Shown one piece after another: positions 9,406 to 17,744 of a stretch of DNA of 64,000 nucleotides. Positions within the stretch are counted from its first letter, which is position 1; every line of letters starts with the position of its first letter. The notes beneath the pieces are model-generated. The model was not told the origin of the DNA, did no database searches, and saw only the letters and a program-made list of their open reading frames with translations. Made by a program: the position numbers and the translations under genes. Origin of the DNA: Thermomicrobiales bacterium (GTDB taxonomy: Bacteria > Chloroflexota > Chloroflexia > Thermomicrobiales > UBA6265); contig JAMLHN010000005.1 in NCBI GenBank assembly GCA_023957115.1, positions 92,994 to 156,993 on the forward strand. Direction: 5' to 3'.

Positions 9406-9708
9406 GTCTGTTACCTCCATCGGCTCCAACGATGAATTCACTCGTCCCCTCTGCCTCAATTGAAGCTCAGTTGCCATGAGCGTGCTGGATTACTCATACG
9501 GATTCCGGGTACAACAAGGATGTCATCCCCGTGCCTCGTAGCCGCCGGCGAAGCACCGCCTGCACAGGGCCGGCGGCTACCGTTGGTGGTATCCCCACCT
9601 CATCACGCGGATTCCGTATCAGTCATCTCTGCCTGGAGACGGGCAGGCGCGTTTCCGATCCAGTACGGGGCTGGGCCGGTCGATTCGACCGTGCGTGAGG
9701 TCGCGTGC
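9406..9708. other. Intergenic region with hairpin and dispersed repeat
   Basis: 303 bases without a gene. It holds an inverted repeat with a perfect 12-base-pair stem (9538-9549 with 9569-9580, 19-base loop) and the second copy of the 24-base repeat (9603-9626). Confidence 0.65.
9603..9626 (+). repeat. Dispersed intergenic repeat, copy 2
   Basis: Second copy of the repeat at 4324-4347, one mismatch, with TATCCCC again about 13 bases upstream. Confidence 0.75.
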
Positions 9709-11145
9709 TCAGATTGCGGTTTCGGGTGTGGGCTCGGTGGATTGATCGAGCCGGAACTCGCGAGTCAGATCTGCAGCCCGGGACTTGAAGGCGCGCCAAT
9801 TGCCGATCGCGGGAATCAATCCGGTCACGATAAAGCTGCCCCAGATCCAGGCAATGCTTTGATCCAGAAACTGCACGCCAATCCAGGCAATGAGCACCGC
9901 CAACCAGACGGCTACCACCCCTCGAATCATCGGCGAGCGGGTGTCGCCCGCCCCGCGGACAGCGCCCGCGGATGACATCCAGAGCCCCCAGATCGGCAGG
10001 CTAATCCCGATGGCGCGCATGGCCACCGTTCCGAGCTCGATCACATTTGCATCGTCGGAGAATGCCCGCACGATGTACTCGGCAAAAACCACCATCAACA
10101 CCAGGCCAGCGACTGTCACGATCACGGCCCACTTGCGGGAGATGTTCGCCGCGGCGATCCCTTCATCCATACGCTTGGCGCCGACGCTCTGCCCGACGAA
10201 CGCGGTTGCGGTGGTGGCGAATGCGATCGTCGGCAGGAACGCGATGGACATTGCGGTAAAGGAGATCTGCTGGGCTGCCAGCGCATCGGTTCCAATCGTT
10301 GCCGCGATTGCCACGAGGAAAATGAATCCGAACTGCATGACCACCTGTTCGAACGCGGCCGGCAGGCCGAGTTTGAAGAGTCCGCGGCCAATGGTCAGGC
10401 TGGGGAACCAACCCCTGCGGCTGCGAATCGACAGGCTCACCTTCCCGGACCAGAGCATGACCAGCATGAACGCCGCTCCCGTTGCGCGGCCCAGAGCGGC
10501 GCCCCAGGCCGAACCGCCGACCCCCAGCTCCGGAAATCCGAAATGGCCAAAGATGAGCACGTACGCAACGACGACGTTGACCGCATTGGCGAGCACCGCT
10601 GCTTTGAGGGGCGTCCGACTATCGCCCGCCCCGCGAAGTACCGCCCCGCAAAGATAGGAAAGCAGGATTGCGACGCTGCAGGCCGAAGTGATCTGGAGAT
10701 ACTCGACGGCATTCGCTGCCACATCATCCTCGACATGGAAGAGGCTGATCGCCTGCGGCGCCAACACATAACCGAGAATCGAGAGCGGAATCGCCAGCAC
10801 GACACCCCACGAGATGGCCTGCCGCGCCAGCTCGTTTGCGCGCTCACTCGCTCCCGCGCCGATTGCCTGTGAGACCAGAACCGTCGCACCGATCGTGACG
10901 GCGCTCAGGATGGCAATGATGAGGAAAACGGTCTCGAACGCGATACCGACTCCGGCAATTGCATCCGCGCCCAGCCGTCCGACCAGCAGCGTGTCGACCG
11001 CTCCCACGGCAACCTGCAGCATGTTCTCACCGATGATGGGAAGCGCCAGCAGAAGCACGCGACGCTGCGTCATCGGTTCCCATGCGGACCCTGGAAGGGG
11101 TTGCTGCGTTGCTTCGGCGGCGAGCTCGAGTGCTGGTTCGGTCAC
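9709..11145 (-). CDS. MATE-family multidrug/metabolite efflux transporter
   Basis: 478 residues from GTG 11145, whose GTGA overlaps the stop of the upstream DUF3037 gene by 4 bases. Twelve hydrophobic segments form two related halves, each opening with the MATE-type block (LALPIIGENMLQVAVGAVDT; FKLGLPAAFEQVVMQFGFIF). PRGAGDSRTPL-like loops (RGAGDSRTP and RGAGDTRSP) at equivalent places in both halves are a typical MATE signature. It should exchange Na+ or H+ for cationic drugs or metabolites across the cytoplasmic membrane. The substrate is unknown. Third gene of a minus-strand operon with the HipA-like kinase and DUF3037. Confidence 0.92.
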   Translation of the reverse strand: MTEPALELAAEATQQPLPGSAWEPMTQRRVLLLALPIIGENMLQVAVGAVDTLLVGRLGADAIAGVGIAFETVFLIIAILSAVTIGATVLVSQAIGAGASERANELARQAISWGVVLAIPLSILGYVLAPQAISLFHVEDDVAANAVEYLQITSACSVAILLSYLCGAVLRGAGDSRTPLKAAVLANAVNVVVAYVLIFGHFGFPELGVGGSAWGAALGRATGAAFMLVMLWSGKVSLSIRSRRGWFPSLTIGRGLFKLGLPAAFEQVVMQFGFIFLVAIAATIGTDALAAQQISFTAMSIAFLPTIAFATTATAFVGQSVGAKRMDEGIAAANISRKWAVIVTVAGLVLMVVFAEYIVRAFSDDANVIELGTVAMRAIGISLPIWGLWMSSAGAVRGAGDTRSPMIRGVVAVWLAVLIAWIGVQFLDQSIAWIWGSFIVTGLIPAIGNWRAFKSRAADLTREFRLDQSTEPTPETAI

Positions 11146-11540
11146 GGCAGGCGCACCAAATTGGCAAAGAGCGCATCCAGCTGCTGCGCCGGATCGATAC
11201 AGAGCCCGGTATGCGCCGGCGATGATTGCACGATCGTGCTGGATGGCGCGGCAAGCCAGTGCCATCGTTCACGGAAGTCGAGTCTGGCGATGGGGCCGGC
11301 TTCGGGATCGCCCGCGGCGATACGTGGAATCAGCCTGAGCTGTTCCTCGATTGCATCGATCTGATGTTCGGAGCAGAACGGAGCGAGACAGACCAGACGA
11401 CCACGATCGAGCTCGACCCGGGCTGCAAGATACCGCCGCGAGCGGCAGATGAGAACCACCCCCGCGTTGATGAACTCAGCCCGTTCGACCCGGGGAACGA
11501 TGCGAATTACGGCGTATTCAAATGCCAGCCGTGCGGGCAC
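11142..11540 (-). CDS. DUF3037 protein
   Basis: 132 residues from GTG 11540, which overlaps the end of the upstream kinase gene by 23 bases. FEYAVIRIVPRVERAEFINAGV matches the opening strand of DUF3037 proteins in style. This family is commonly found directly beside HipA-like kinases, as here, and its biochemical role is not established. There is no signal peptide or membrane segment. Overlaps on both sides show tight translational coupling with the kinase and the MATE gene. A longer frame from 11570 adds only a basic, arginine-rich stretch and is less likely. Confidence 0.78.
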   Translation of the reverse strand: MPARLAFEYAVIRIVPRVERAEFINAGVVLICRSRRYLAARVELDRGRLVCLAPFCSEHQIDAIEEQLRLIPRIAAGDPEAGPIARLDFRERWHWLAAPSSTIVQSSPAHTGLCIDPAQQLDALFANLVRLP

Positions 11541-12303
11541 GTTCCGCCTCCTCCTCGAAAACCGAGGCATGACCGAGCCGGAGCAGCAGGAGATCCCGAT
11601 ATGCTGCGCGGACCTGATCCGGCGTACGGTCGAGCGGATCCTCGGTCAACCATTCGTCGGGGATATCGGCAACGATTTCGTCCAACATGGCCGGCGTGAC
11701 CTTGCCTCGCAGGCGGTCACCCGCCGCGAGAATCGAACCAGCGGCAGGAAGCAGGATATGTTCCCGGCTCAACTGGAAAGGTGATCGCGCCACACGTTCC
11801 GCATCGGGCCAGTTGTGATGAAAATAGAGCGATGCTCCATGGTCGATCAGCCAGAGCTTGCGGTGCCAGGCAAGCAGGTTGGGGTTGCGCGGCGTCCGGT
11901 CGACATTGAGCACGAACGCATCGAACCACACGACATCCGCGGCCAGCTCCGGGGTGAGATCGGGCGGGGCGGCCGGCGCGAAGGCAAGCGAACCGGGGAG
12001 AAAATCGAGACCGAGATTGAGACCGCCGCTCTTGGCAATCAGCTCCTGAATCTCCGGATCGGGTTCGGCGTTGGCGAGCACCGGATCGAGCTCGATCAGG
12101 ACGATATCAGGTACGGGGAGTGCCAGCCGCCGACCGATTTCCCCAGCGATGAGCTCGGCAATGAGTGATTTCGGTCCCTGCGCCGCTCCATGGAACTTGA
12201 GTACGTAGAGCCCGTCATCGTCGGCTTCGACGATGGCAGGTACGGAACCGCCTTCTCGGAGCGGGGTGACATACCGCGCGGCCTGAACAGTTCGGACTGG
12301 CAT
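11518..12303 (-). CDS. HipA-like kinase-fold protein
   Basis: 261 residues from ATG 12303, with GAGGAA about 6 bases upstream. The HipA/PI3-4-kinase-type fold is indicated by LYVLKFHGAAQGPKSLIAE (ATP-lysine region, residues 30-50), VWFDAFVLNVDRTPRNPNLL (catalytic N-x-D-R and N-P-N, about 135-155) and LWLIDHGASLYF (metal-binding D, about 165). Unlike toxin HipA, there is no adjacent HipB antitoxin and no HipA N-terminal subdomain; the short form pairs instead with DUF3037. Probably a protein or small-molecule kinase of unknown target. Confidence is good for the fold, low for the function. Confidence 0.8.
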   Translation of the reverse strand: MPVRTVQAARYVTPLREGGSVPAIVEADDDGLYVLKFHGAAQGPKSLIAELIAGEIGRRLALPVPDIVLIELDPVLANAEPDPEIQELIAKSGGLNLGLDFLPGSLAFAPAAPPDLTPELAADVVWFDAFVLNVDRTPRNPNLLAWHRKLWLIDHGASLYFHHNWPDAERVARSPFQLSREHILLPAAGSILAAGDRLRGKVTPAMLDEIVADIPDEWLTEDPLDRTPDQVRAAYRDLLLLRLGHASVFEEEAERARTAGI

Positions 12304-12472
12304 GGATTTCCTCGAGCATCGACCCATGTTCGGGCCAGCAGCACAGTATAGGTGGCGGTCGTCTGCCGAGGAGGTCGAGATGCTGGGGCGTATTGGCGAT
12401 GGTGCACCTCGGAGAGCGGACGGAGCGCACGATCGCCACGAGGGGCGGGCGTTGGACATCGTGCGTCCGGCG

Positions 12473-12523
12473 CAGAATGAGACACCCGAGCGCGAATGGC
12501 TCGGGTGTCTCATTCTGTCTTTC
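12473..12523. terminator. Strong hairpin, probable bidirectional terminator
   Basis: Perfect 19-base-pair stem (12473-12491 with 12499-12517) and a 7-base loop, followed on the plus side by TCTTTC. It lies downstream of the cupredoxin gene, which is on the minus strand; there is no T-run on that side. Confidence 0.75.
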
Positions 12524-12610
12524 GAGCCGGGCGGATCGTCGAACGCTGGCCCAGCTCGCCGTTTGGAACTCAGTCCAGACTCCGGGTTCCGGGAATCCGG
12601 GCGACGCGAG

Positions 12611-13591
12611 CTAGCTCACGATCACCTGCCCGGTCATCCCGGAATGGAACTCGCAGAAATAGTCGAACGTGCCGGCGGATTCGAAGGTGTAGCTGAAGCT
12701 CTCTCCCGTTTGCAGCGTGCCGGATTGGAACCCGCTGCCGGACGGATTCTGGGTGACTGTGTGGGGTGCCGAGTCGTTGTTCGTCCAGGTCACGGTGTCG
12801 CCGACCTTTACTTCGAGGGTGACCGGATCGAAGGCGAACCCCGAAATCGACACTGCCACGGCGTTCACCGTTGAAGCAGAACTGTCATCCGATTCCGCGG
12901 TTCCCATCATCGCGGAATCGCCGTCCCGATGGTCGTCATCATCGTTGTGCTTAGTGAGGTAGACCGAGACGGTCGTCGTCCCGTCGCCATTGTCGTGCAG
13001 GGTGGCGATGCCTGAAGCGCCAGAGTCGTTCCGTTCCCCCAGCGCGATGGCAAGATCAGATGGTCCCATCATCGTTCCGCCAATAACGCCGCAGGCAATG
13101 TATGTTCCGATCTCGTCCGCGGATTTGTGGACATTGATGGCATACGGGCTGCTTAGCAGATCGGAGAGGGGCGACGACACGGTCGTCACGCTGACCTCGA
13201 CCTTATCGTCATCGTCAGACATGCTCATGTCGTCTTCGCCGGCCATGCTCATATCGTCTGAGTCGTCCATCGACATATCGTCGTCGTCATCGCTGGCCAT
13301 GCTCATGTCATCGGAATCGTCCATGGACATGTCGTCATCGTCGCCAGACATGCTCATGTCGTCCGAGTCGTCCATGGACATGTCATCGGCCGGCATCGCT
13401 GCACCGACATTGCTCAAGGGGAAGACGACATCACCCAGCTCGTCACATGTTCCGGAATGAATATGAGCCGGGTGATCGCTGTCGTGTTCGCCGTCGTGAG
13501 CGACGGTCGCGCCGGGCGTGGCAATTGCGAACGATACGGCGAGAACGAGGGCGAACGGTGCAAGAATCGAGAATGCATTCCTGATGTGCAT
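12611..13591 (-). CDS. Secreted cupredoxin (halocyanin/plastocyanin-like) with Asp/Met repeat region
   Basis: 326 residues. A signal peptide (1-31) is followed by a His-rich segment (HDGEHDSDHPAHIHSG) and a low-complexity region (about 68-130) holding seven DMSM units separated by Asp/Ser/Gly. A middle domain comes next (GIATLHDNGDGTTTVSVYL), similar to the CHRD-like domain of the gene at 34197. The last 95 residues are a type-1 copper domain with ligands H277, C313, H316 and M319 (CEFHSGM). Likely an extracytoplasmic electron carrier or copper-binding protein. The Met/Asp/His-rich parts suggest extra metal binding; this is inference. It has no clear operon partner. Confidence 0.85.
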   Translation of the reverse strand: MHIRNAFSILAPFALVLAVSFAIATPGATVAHDGEHDSDHPAHIHSGTCDELGDVVFPLSNVGAAMPADDMSMDDSDDMSMSGDDDDMSMDDSDDMSMASDDDDDMSMDDSDDMSMAGEDDMSMSDDDDKVEVSVTTVSSPLSDLLSSPYAINVHKSADEIGTYIACGVIGGTMMGPSDLAIALGERNDSGASGIATLHDNGDGTTTVSVYLTKHNDDDDHRDGDSAMMGTAESDDSSASTVNAVAVSISGFAFDPVTLEVKVGDTVTWTNNDSAPHTVTQNPSGSGFQSGTLQTGESFSYTFESAGTFDYFCEFHSGMTGQVIVS

Positions 13592-13975
13592 AGTGCTCCC
13601 TTGCTATGAGTAACGACGTCGGCCGGCTGCATCGAAGCGAAGGCTGACCTGTTGCTGGTACGGATGAGCTCTTCGCTCGGATCATTCGAGGTGCCGAAGG
13701 AGATCGGATGTTGGGTACACTGTGATGGACATATCGGGGTGAGAGCCAATGTCAGATCGAAACTCTTCCGAGTAGTGAAGATTGCGGTTCTTCCCGGAAG
13801 CTGACCGTATTCCTGTCCAGCCAGCGTCGAGGGTGGAAACCGGCGTCCGGCGAATTGTTACGATTTTGTAACGTCGCATCGCGCGTTGAGGCGCGTCTGC
13901 GACCGTCCACAGCGGACAATCGGACCAGAGCCGTCGAACGACGGAAACTCGGACCGAAACGCTGGGGAACGCGAG
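13592..13975. other. Divergent promoter region between cupredoxin and ScdA_N genes
   Basis: 384 bases without a gene. A 16-base inverted repeat (13857-13872, GTTAC-N6-GTAAC) lies about 105 bases before the ScdA_N start and could be an operator. No FNR/DNR-like TTGAT-N4-ATCAA site was seen. Confidence 0.5.
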
Positions 13976-14221
13976 ATGACCACGTCCACGAACTACACGC
14001 TGCCGATTACCGACGAACTGCTTGGGCAGATTGCCAACCGCACGATTTCCGATCTGGTCGAGCACGCCCCGGGTACCATGACGGTCTTTTCCATGTATGG
14101 GCTGGACATGTGTTGCGGTGGTGGCCTCCCATTGGGTGAGGCTTTGACGAAGCACGGTATCGAGCCGGAGCCTGTCGTGCGTCAGGTGGCGACCATCGTG
14201 TCTGAATCGCAAGGCTGGTAG
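13976..14221 (+). CDS. ScdA N-terminal-like (DUF542) small protein
   Basis: 81 residues from ATG 13976 with GGGGA upstream. ISDLVEHAPGTMTVFSMYGLDMCCGGG is the DUF542 signature: hydrophobic helix then a CC-G-G motif, as in the N-terminus of ScdA/YtfE (Ric) iron-sulfur repair proteins. The C-terminal haemerythrin-like diiron domain is absent, so this is the stand-alone small form. It is followed by NnrS-like genes, and both families are linked to nitric oxide or nitrosative stress, so a role in repair or NO sensing is plausible. Confidence 0.82.
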   Translation: MTTSTNYTLPITDELLGQIANRTISDLVEHAPGTMTVFSMYGLDMCCGGGLPLGEALTKHGIEPEPVVRQVATIVSESQGW

Positions 14222-14227
14222 GAGCAA

Positions 14228-14689
14228 TTGGATCCACTCAGCTCCATCATGGTGAGATGTTCGCTTCTCTGGATGCTGAGTGGGTTCTTGTTCGGCGGGG
14301 CAATGCTCGTCGATCAGGATATTCCGGGTAACTGGCGACTGTGGATGCAGCCGACCCATGGGCATATGCTCTTCGTCGGCTGGTTTCTGCAGTTTGCGCT
14401 TGGCATTGCGTACTGGTTGCTTCCCCGAAAAAGATCCCCGCAACGCCCACTTGGGTACGATCTCAAGACCGCGCAAATTGCCGTGCTGGCCCTGAATCTC
14501 GGATTGCTTTGCCGGGTTGCCGGCGAACCCTGGCAACGAACTGGGCATAACGATGCATTCGCATCGCTCATTCTCTGGACTTCGGCCATCCTGCAGATTG
14601 CTGCGGCGTTCATCTTTGCCGTTCAGCTTTGGCCACGGGTGGCCGCGCGTGCACCGCGCGCGCAAACCGTCGAAAGGACGAGATCATGA
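14228..14689 (+). CDS. Haem-copper-oxidase-I-like small membrane protein in NnrS cluster
   Basis: 153 residues from TTG 14228, preceded by TAGGAG; an internal ATG (14249) lacks a ribosome site. Four hydrophobic segments are predicted. PTHGHMLFVGWFLQFALGIAYWLLP has the His-x-His-x4-Gly-Trp pattern of subunit I-type haem-binding membrane proteins. The C-terminus is basic. Its stop overlaps the start of the larger NnrS-like protein (ATGA), so the two are translated together and may form one complex. The exact family was not identified with certainty. Confidence 0.65.
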   Translation: MDPLSSIMVRCSLLWMLSGFLFGGAMLVDQDIPGNWRLWMQPTHGHMLFVGWFLQFALGIAYWLLPRKRSPQRPLGYDLKTAQIAVLALNLGLLCRVAGEPWQRTGHNDAFASLILWTSAILQIAAAFIFAVQLWPRVAARAPRAQTVERTRS

Positions 14690-15924
14690 GTCACCGGCGA
14701 CTGGGCGCGGCGATGTCGCTTGCACTGCTGGCCCTGGCAGTGGCGGTTGGCGTTGCAGGGTTTACTCGCACGCATCCGACCTGGTGGCAAGCCGCCGTCT
14801 GGCTCGCTGTTCTGGGTGGCGCGTTTCCAATGATCCTGGCCGTCAATTCTCGCATCGTACCGGTTTTTTCCCGCAGGGACTGGGTGTCGCAGTCGCTGGT
14901 AGACGCAATGATTGCCCTCGCAATTGTGGGTGGATGGACCGTCTTTTTCGGCCGCGTTCGTGACCGGGACCTGCTGGTGACCGCGGGGAGCGCGGTGTCG
15001 CTGCTGGCGGGGCTGCTGTTCATGTACAACATCAGTCAGCTTTTCCGGCACAGTCAGCCGAAACGACCGGCACCGCCATTGCCCTACCCCGAGCAGGTGG
15101 TCGCGGATCGTATTGCCACCAAGTTCACCCGGTTGTCATCGATCTGGCTGCTGGTTGGATTGACCGTTGGTTTCATCACATCGTTCTATGAACCCGATCG
15201 GGGACGGTGGGAGCTTGTCTGGGCCCATGCCATGCTGGTCGGATTCGTGCTTTCGATGGCAAGCGGCGTGACCTATCACGTTTTGCCGCGCTGGACGACG
15301 CGGCGCTGGCGATCGTTGACCGGATTGCGAATCCACTGGTGGGTGACGGTGATCGCGCTTCCGCTGATGGTGATCGCGCTGGCAATCGACTCGCAGCTCC
15401 TGTTCCACATGGCCGGACCGTTCGAGGCAATGGTGATCGTCCTCTGGATCGCCAACTGCCTGCCGTTCGTTCACGCGTTGCCACGTCTCACCGGGGTCGG
15501 ATTTGGAGCTGCCCTGGTCGCGTTGACCTGCGGAGTGGGACTGGGGATGAGCTTTGCCGTTACGCCTGCCCAGGGGGCATTGTTGCGGCCGGTGCATGCA
15601 GAGCTCAATCTCTTCGGCTGGGTCGCGCTGATGATCTGTGGGGTGACCTACTACCTTGCCCCGAGATTTGCCGGAACTCCGATCCGCTGGCCGCGCCTGG
15701 TACCTATCCAGCTTGCCGTAACGTTGCTGAGCCTAGCGGCTGGAATCGTGCTCATCTGGCTCCGAATTGAAGGGCACGACACTGGTTCCGCGGTCCAGCT
15801 GGCCCATGTCGGAAGTGCGGCGGGGCTTGCGCTTCTCGCCGCCATTGTCGCGGCCACGTTCGCAACACCGGTGCGGCAGCCGACTGGCATGATTCAGATC
15901 ACGCCAAAGACGCAGCTTCACTGA
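14686..15924 (+). CDS. NnrS-like multi-pass haem-type membrane protein
   Basis: 412 residues from ATG 14686, overlapping the preceding stop by ATGA. About twelve hydrophobic segments are present. Conserved-looking membrane His residues include WAHAMLVGFVLSMASGVTYH, FVHALP and PVHAELNLFGWVALMICGVTYYLAPR, as in NnrS and subunit I of cbb3-type oxidases, where they bind haem. NnrS proteins are linked to nitric oxide tolerance. The position after ScdA_N supports a nitrosative-stress or anaerobic respiration role. No binuclear-centre Tyr/Cu motif was recognised, so it is not a full oxidase. Confidence 0.78.
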   Translation: MSHRRLGAAMSLALLALAVAVGVAGFTRTHPTWWQAAVWLAVLGGAFPMILAVNSRIVPVFSRRDWVSQSLVDAMIALAIVGGWTVFFGRVRDRDLLVTAGSAVSLLAGLLFMYNISQLFRHSQPKRPAPPLPYPEQVVADRIATKFTRLSSIWLLVGLTVGFITSFYEPDRGRWELVWAHAMLVGFVLSMASGVTYHVLPRWTTRRWRSLTGLRIHWWVTVIALPLMVIALAIDSQLLFHMAGPFEAMVIVLWIANCLPFVHALPRLTGVGFGAALVALTCGVGLGMSFAVTPAQGALLRPVHAELNLFGWVALMICGVTYYLAPRFAGTPIRWPRLVPIQLAVTLLSLAAGIVLIWLRIEGHDTGSAVQLAHVGSAAGLALLAAIVAATFATPVRQPTGMIQITPKTQLH

Positions 15925-15979
15925 GGCTCAGCTATGCTGGATCAAACGACCGTGTTCGGACGATGCGCATAGGGAGCCA

Positions 15980-17248
15980 ATGATGGCGAAAGGGAAGAAG
16001 ACCGCCACCGCTAAGGTAGCGGCGGCACGGGCAACGCCGGTACTGCAGTGGAAGATTGGCGCGGCAGAGTATGCCGCCCGGGGCACGCGGGTCCGGGAGG
16101 TCATGGCCGAGCGTAAGCTCGATGGGCTGGTCGTGTTCCATCCCATCCGTATCGCCTATCTCTCTGGCTTTTTCCATGTCACGACCGAGCGCCCGATGGC
16201 GATCGTGGTGGCGGCTGACGGCAGTTTGGGCGCGCTGGTGCCACTGCTCGAACGGGAGAATATCCAGCAATACCCGGTCACCAATGTCGCGGTCTATCCC
16301 GAGTACCCGACCGGCGGGGTCAAGGCGCCCATGGAGTTCCTGGGCGATCTCCTGACCGAGATGAAGCTGAACCGGAAGGGTGTCCGCATCGGCTATGACA
16401 ATAACGGCTACCTCGATGTCAATGGCTATGAGGGGGCCGGTCTGTCTGAGATCGTACGGAAGGGTGTCGAGACGGTTCGCGCCCGTGACATCGTGGACCG
16501 GCTCCGGGCGATCAAGAGCCCTACCGAGCTGCAGTTCACGGTCGAAAGCTGCGTGTGGGGCAACTATGCGCACCAGGTCATGCACGATCTGATCGAAGTC
16601 GGCAAAGCCCCCCTCGATATCTCATATGAAGCGTCCGGAATTGCGTCGCGCGTCATGCTCAAGGCGTTGGGACCGGGCTACCAACCGTTGACGGCAGTCT
16701 GGGGATACCCGGCGGGCGCCGGATTCTCGGCGGGGCGAAGCACATCGATGCCGCATGGCCTCTACAACGCGGTTGGGTTGCGTCCCGGCGATGTGCTCGT
16801 GACTGGTGCGGGATCCGATATTGGCGGGTACAACTCCGAGCTCGAACGGACGATGATCATCGGGGAGCCAGACGCCGAATTCATCAAATACTTCGACATC
16901 ATGCTGGAGCTCCAGCAAGCTGGATTCGATGCACTGCGGCCCGGGCGATCCTTTGCGGATGCCGAACGAGATGTCAGCCAGCGTTTTGTCGATCTCGGCA
17001 TCGAAGACCTGCAGCGGCATCACACCGGTCATGGATTGGGCCTCGAAGGACACGAATGGCCGTTTATCGATAAGGGGAGCGACGAGGTTGTGATCGAGGA
17101 GAATATGGTCCTTTCGGTCGAGCCGGGAATCTACGTTCCGGGATTGGCTGGCTTTCGACACTCTGATACGGTTGTCATTCGATCGCATGGGGCTGAGCGA
17201 CTGACCTTTTATCCGCGAGAGCTGGAAGCGTTGATCGTTCCTGTATAG
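15980..17248 (+). CDS. M24-fold (creatinase/aminopeptidase P-like) protein with altered metal site
   Basis: 422 residues; ATG 15980 (or the next ATG) follows GGGAGCCA. The N-terminal creatinase-like domain (about 30-185) contains HPIRIAYLSGFFHVTTERP. The C-terminal pita-bread domain (about 190-422) contains HHTGHGLGLEGHEWP (His kept) and SVEPGIYVPG (Glu kept). The usual first ligand pair D-x10-D reads VLVTGAGSDIGGYNSELERT (Asp to Thr, Asp to Glu), and the last Glu position reads FRHSDTVV. A hydrolase of creatinase or non-peptidase type is therefore as likely as a dipeptidase. The altered residues come from an eye alignment to the family pattern. Confidence 0.82.
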   Translation: MMAKGKKTATAKVAAARATPVLQWKIGAAEYAARGTRVREVMAERKLDGLVVFHPIRIAYLSGFFHVTTERPMAIVVAADGSLGALVPLLERENIQQYPVTNVAVYPEYPTGGVKAPMEFLGDLLTEMKLNRKGVRIGYDNNGYLDVNGYEGAGLSEIVRKGVETVRARDIVDRLRAIKSPTELQFTVESCVWGNYAHQVMHDLIEVGKAPLDISYEASGIASRVMLKALGPGYQPLTAVWGYPAGAGFSAGRSTSMPHGLYNAVGLRPGDVLVTGAGSDIGGYNSELERTMIIGEPDAEFIKYFDIMLELQQAGFDALRPGRSFADAERDVSQRFVDLGIEDLQRHHTGHGLGLEGHEWPFIDKGSDEVVIEENMVLSVEPGIYVPGLAGFRHSDTVVIRSHGAERLTFYPRELEALIVPV

Positions 17249-17264
17249 CAGTGGAGAACGGACT

Positions 17265-17735
17265 ATGGCAGTCACGCCAACCATCGTCAACCGGGCAGAT
17301 GAGCTGACCGAGATCGAGCAAAAGCGAATCGATCGTACGCTCGAATCACTCGCGAAACGATTGACGAATTTCAGCAATCCAGCGGTGGAATTGACCCTTT
17401 CCAACGCCAAGCTGGCCGGTTCGGTCGATGCAAGCTTGCGTGTGATTCTGGGGGTGCGAGACATTACGCTACGATCGACCGAGACGGCGCGTTCCGCCGA
17501 TCATGCGACCAAACTTGCGTGTGACGATGTGAAAAAGCAGCTCGAACGAACGATTGCCGACCTGCGGGGTGAGGAGAGTTTTGGGACCCCGAGCCGGCGA
17601 AACCCCGAGCACCTGCGCCCGTCCAAACAGACCGATGACTCCGGCGAGGACGCCGAGCAGTACGAGGATGAAACGTTCGATGAGGGAGACGAGCGCAATA
17701 CTGAGGCCTGGGCGATGACCCCTCCGCGGTCGTAA
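17265..17735 (+). CDS. Ribosome hibernation (HPF/RaiA)-like protein with acidic tail
   Basis: 156 residues, 16 bases after the M24 gene, with GGAGAA upstream. Residues 15-105 look like an S30AE/HPF domain: long first helix (TEIEQKRIDRTLESLAKRL), strands VELTLSNAK and DASLRVILGVRDITLRSTETA, then a second helix (DHATKLACDDVKKQLERTIADL). The last 45 residues are acidic and disordered (EDAEQYEDETFDEGDERN), instead of the dimerisation domain of long HPF. It probably binds the 30S subunit in slow growth. The basic surface residues of classic HPF are sparse, so the call is moderate. Confidence 0.62.
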   Translation: MAVTPTIVNRADELTEIEQKRIDRTLESLAKRLTNFSNPAVELTLSNAKLAGSVDASLRVILGVRDITLRSTETARSADHATKLACDDVKKQLERTIADLRGEESFGTPSRRNPEHLRPSKQTDDSGEDAEQYEDETFDEGDERNTEAWAMTPPRS

Positions 17736-17744
17736 TCGCCCGCG

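Noticed and set aside
11518..12303. HipAB toxin-antitoxin system
   Set aside because: No HipB-like HTH gene next to the kinase; the partner is DUF3037.
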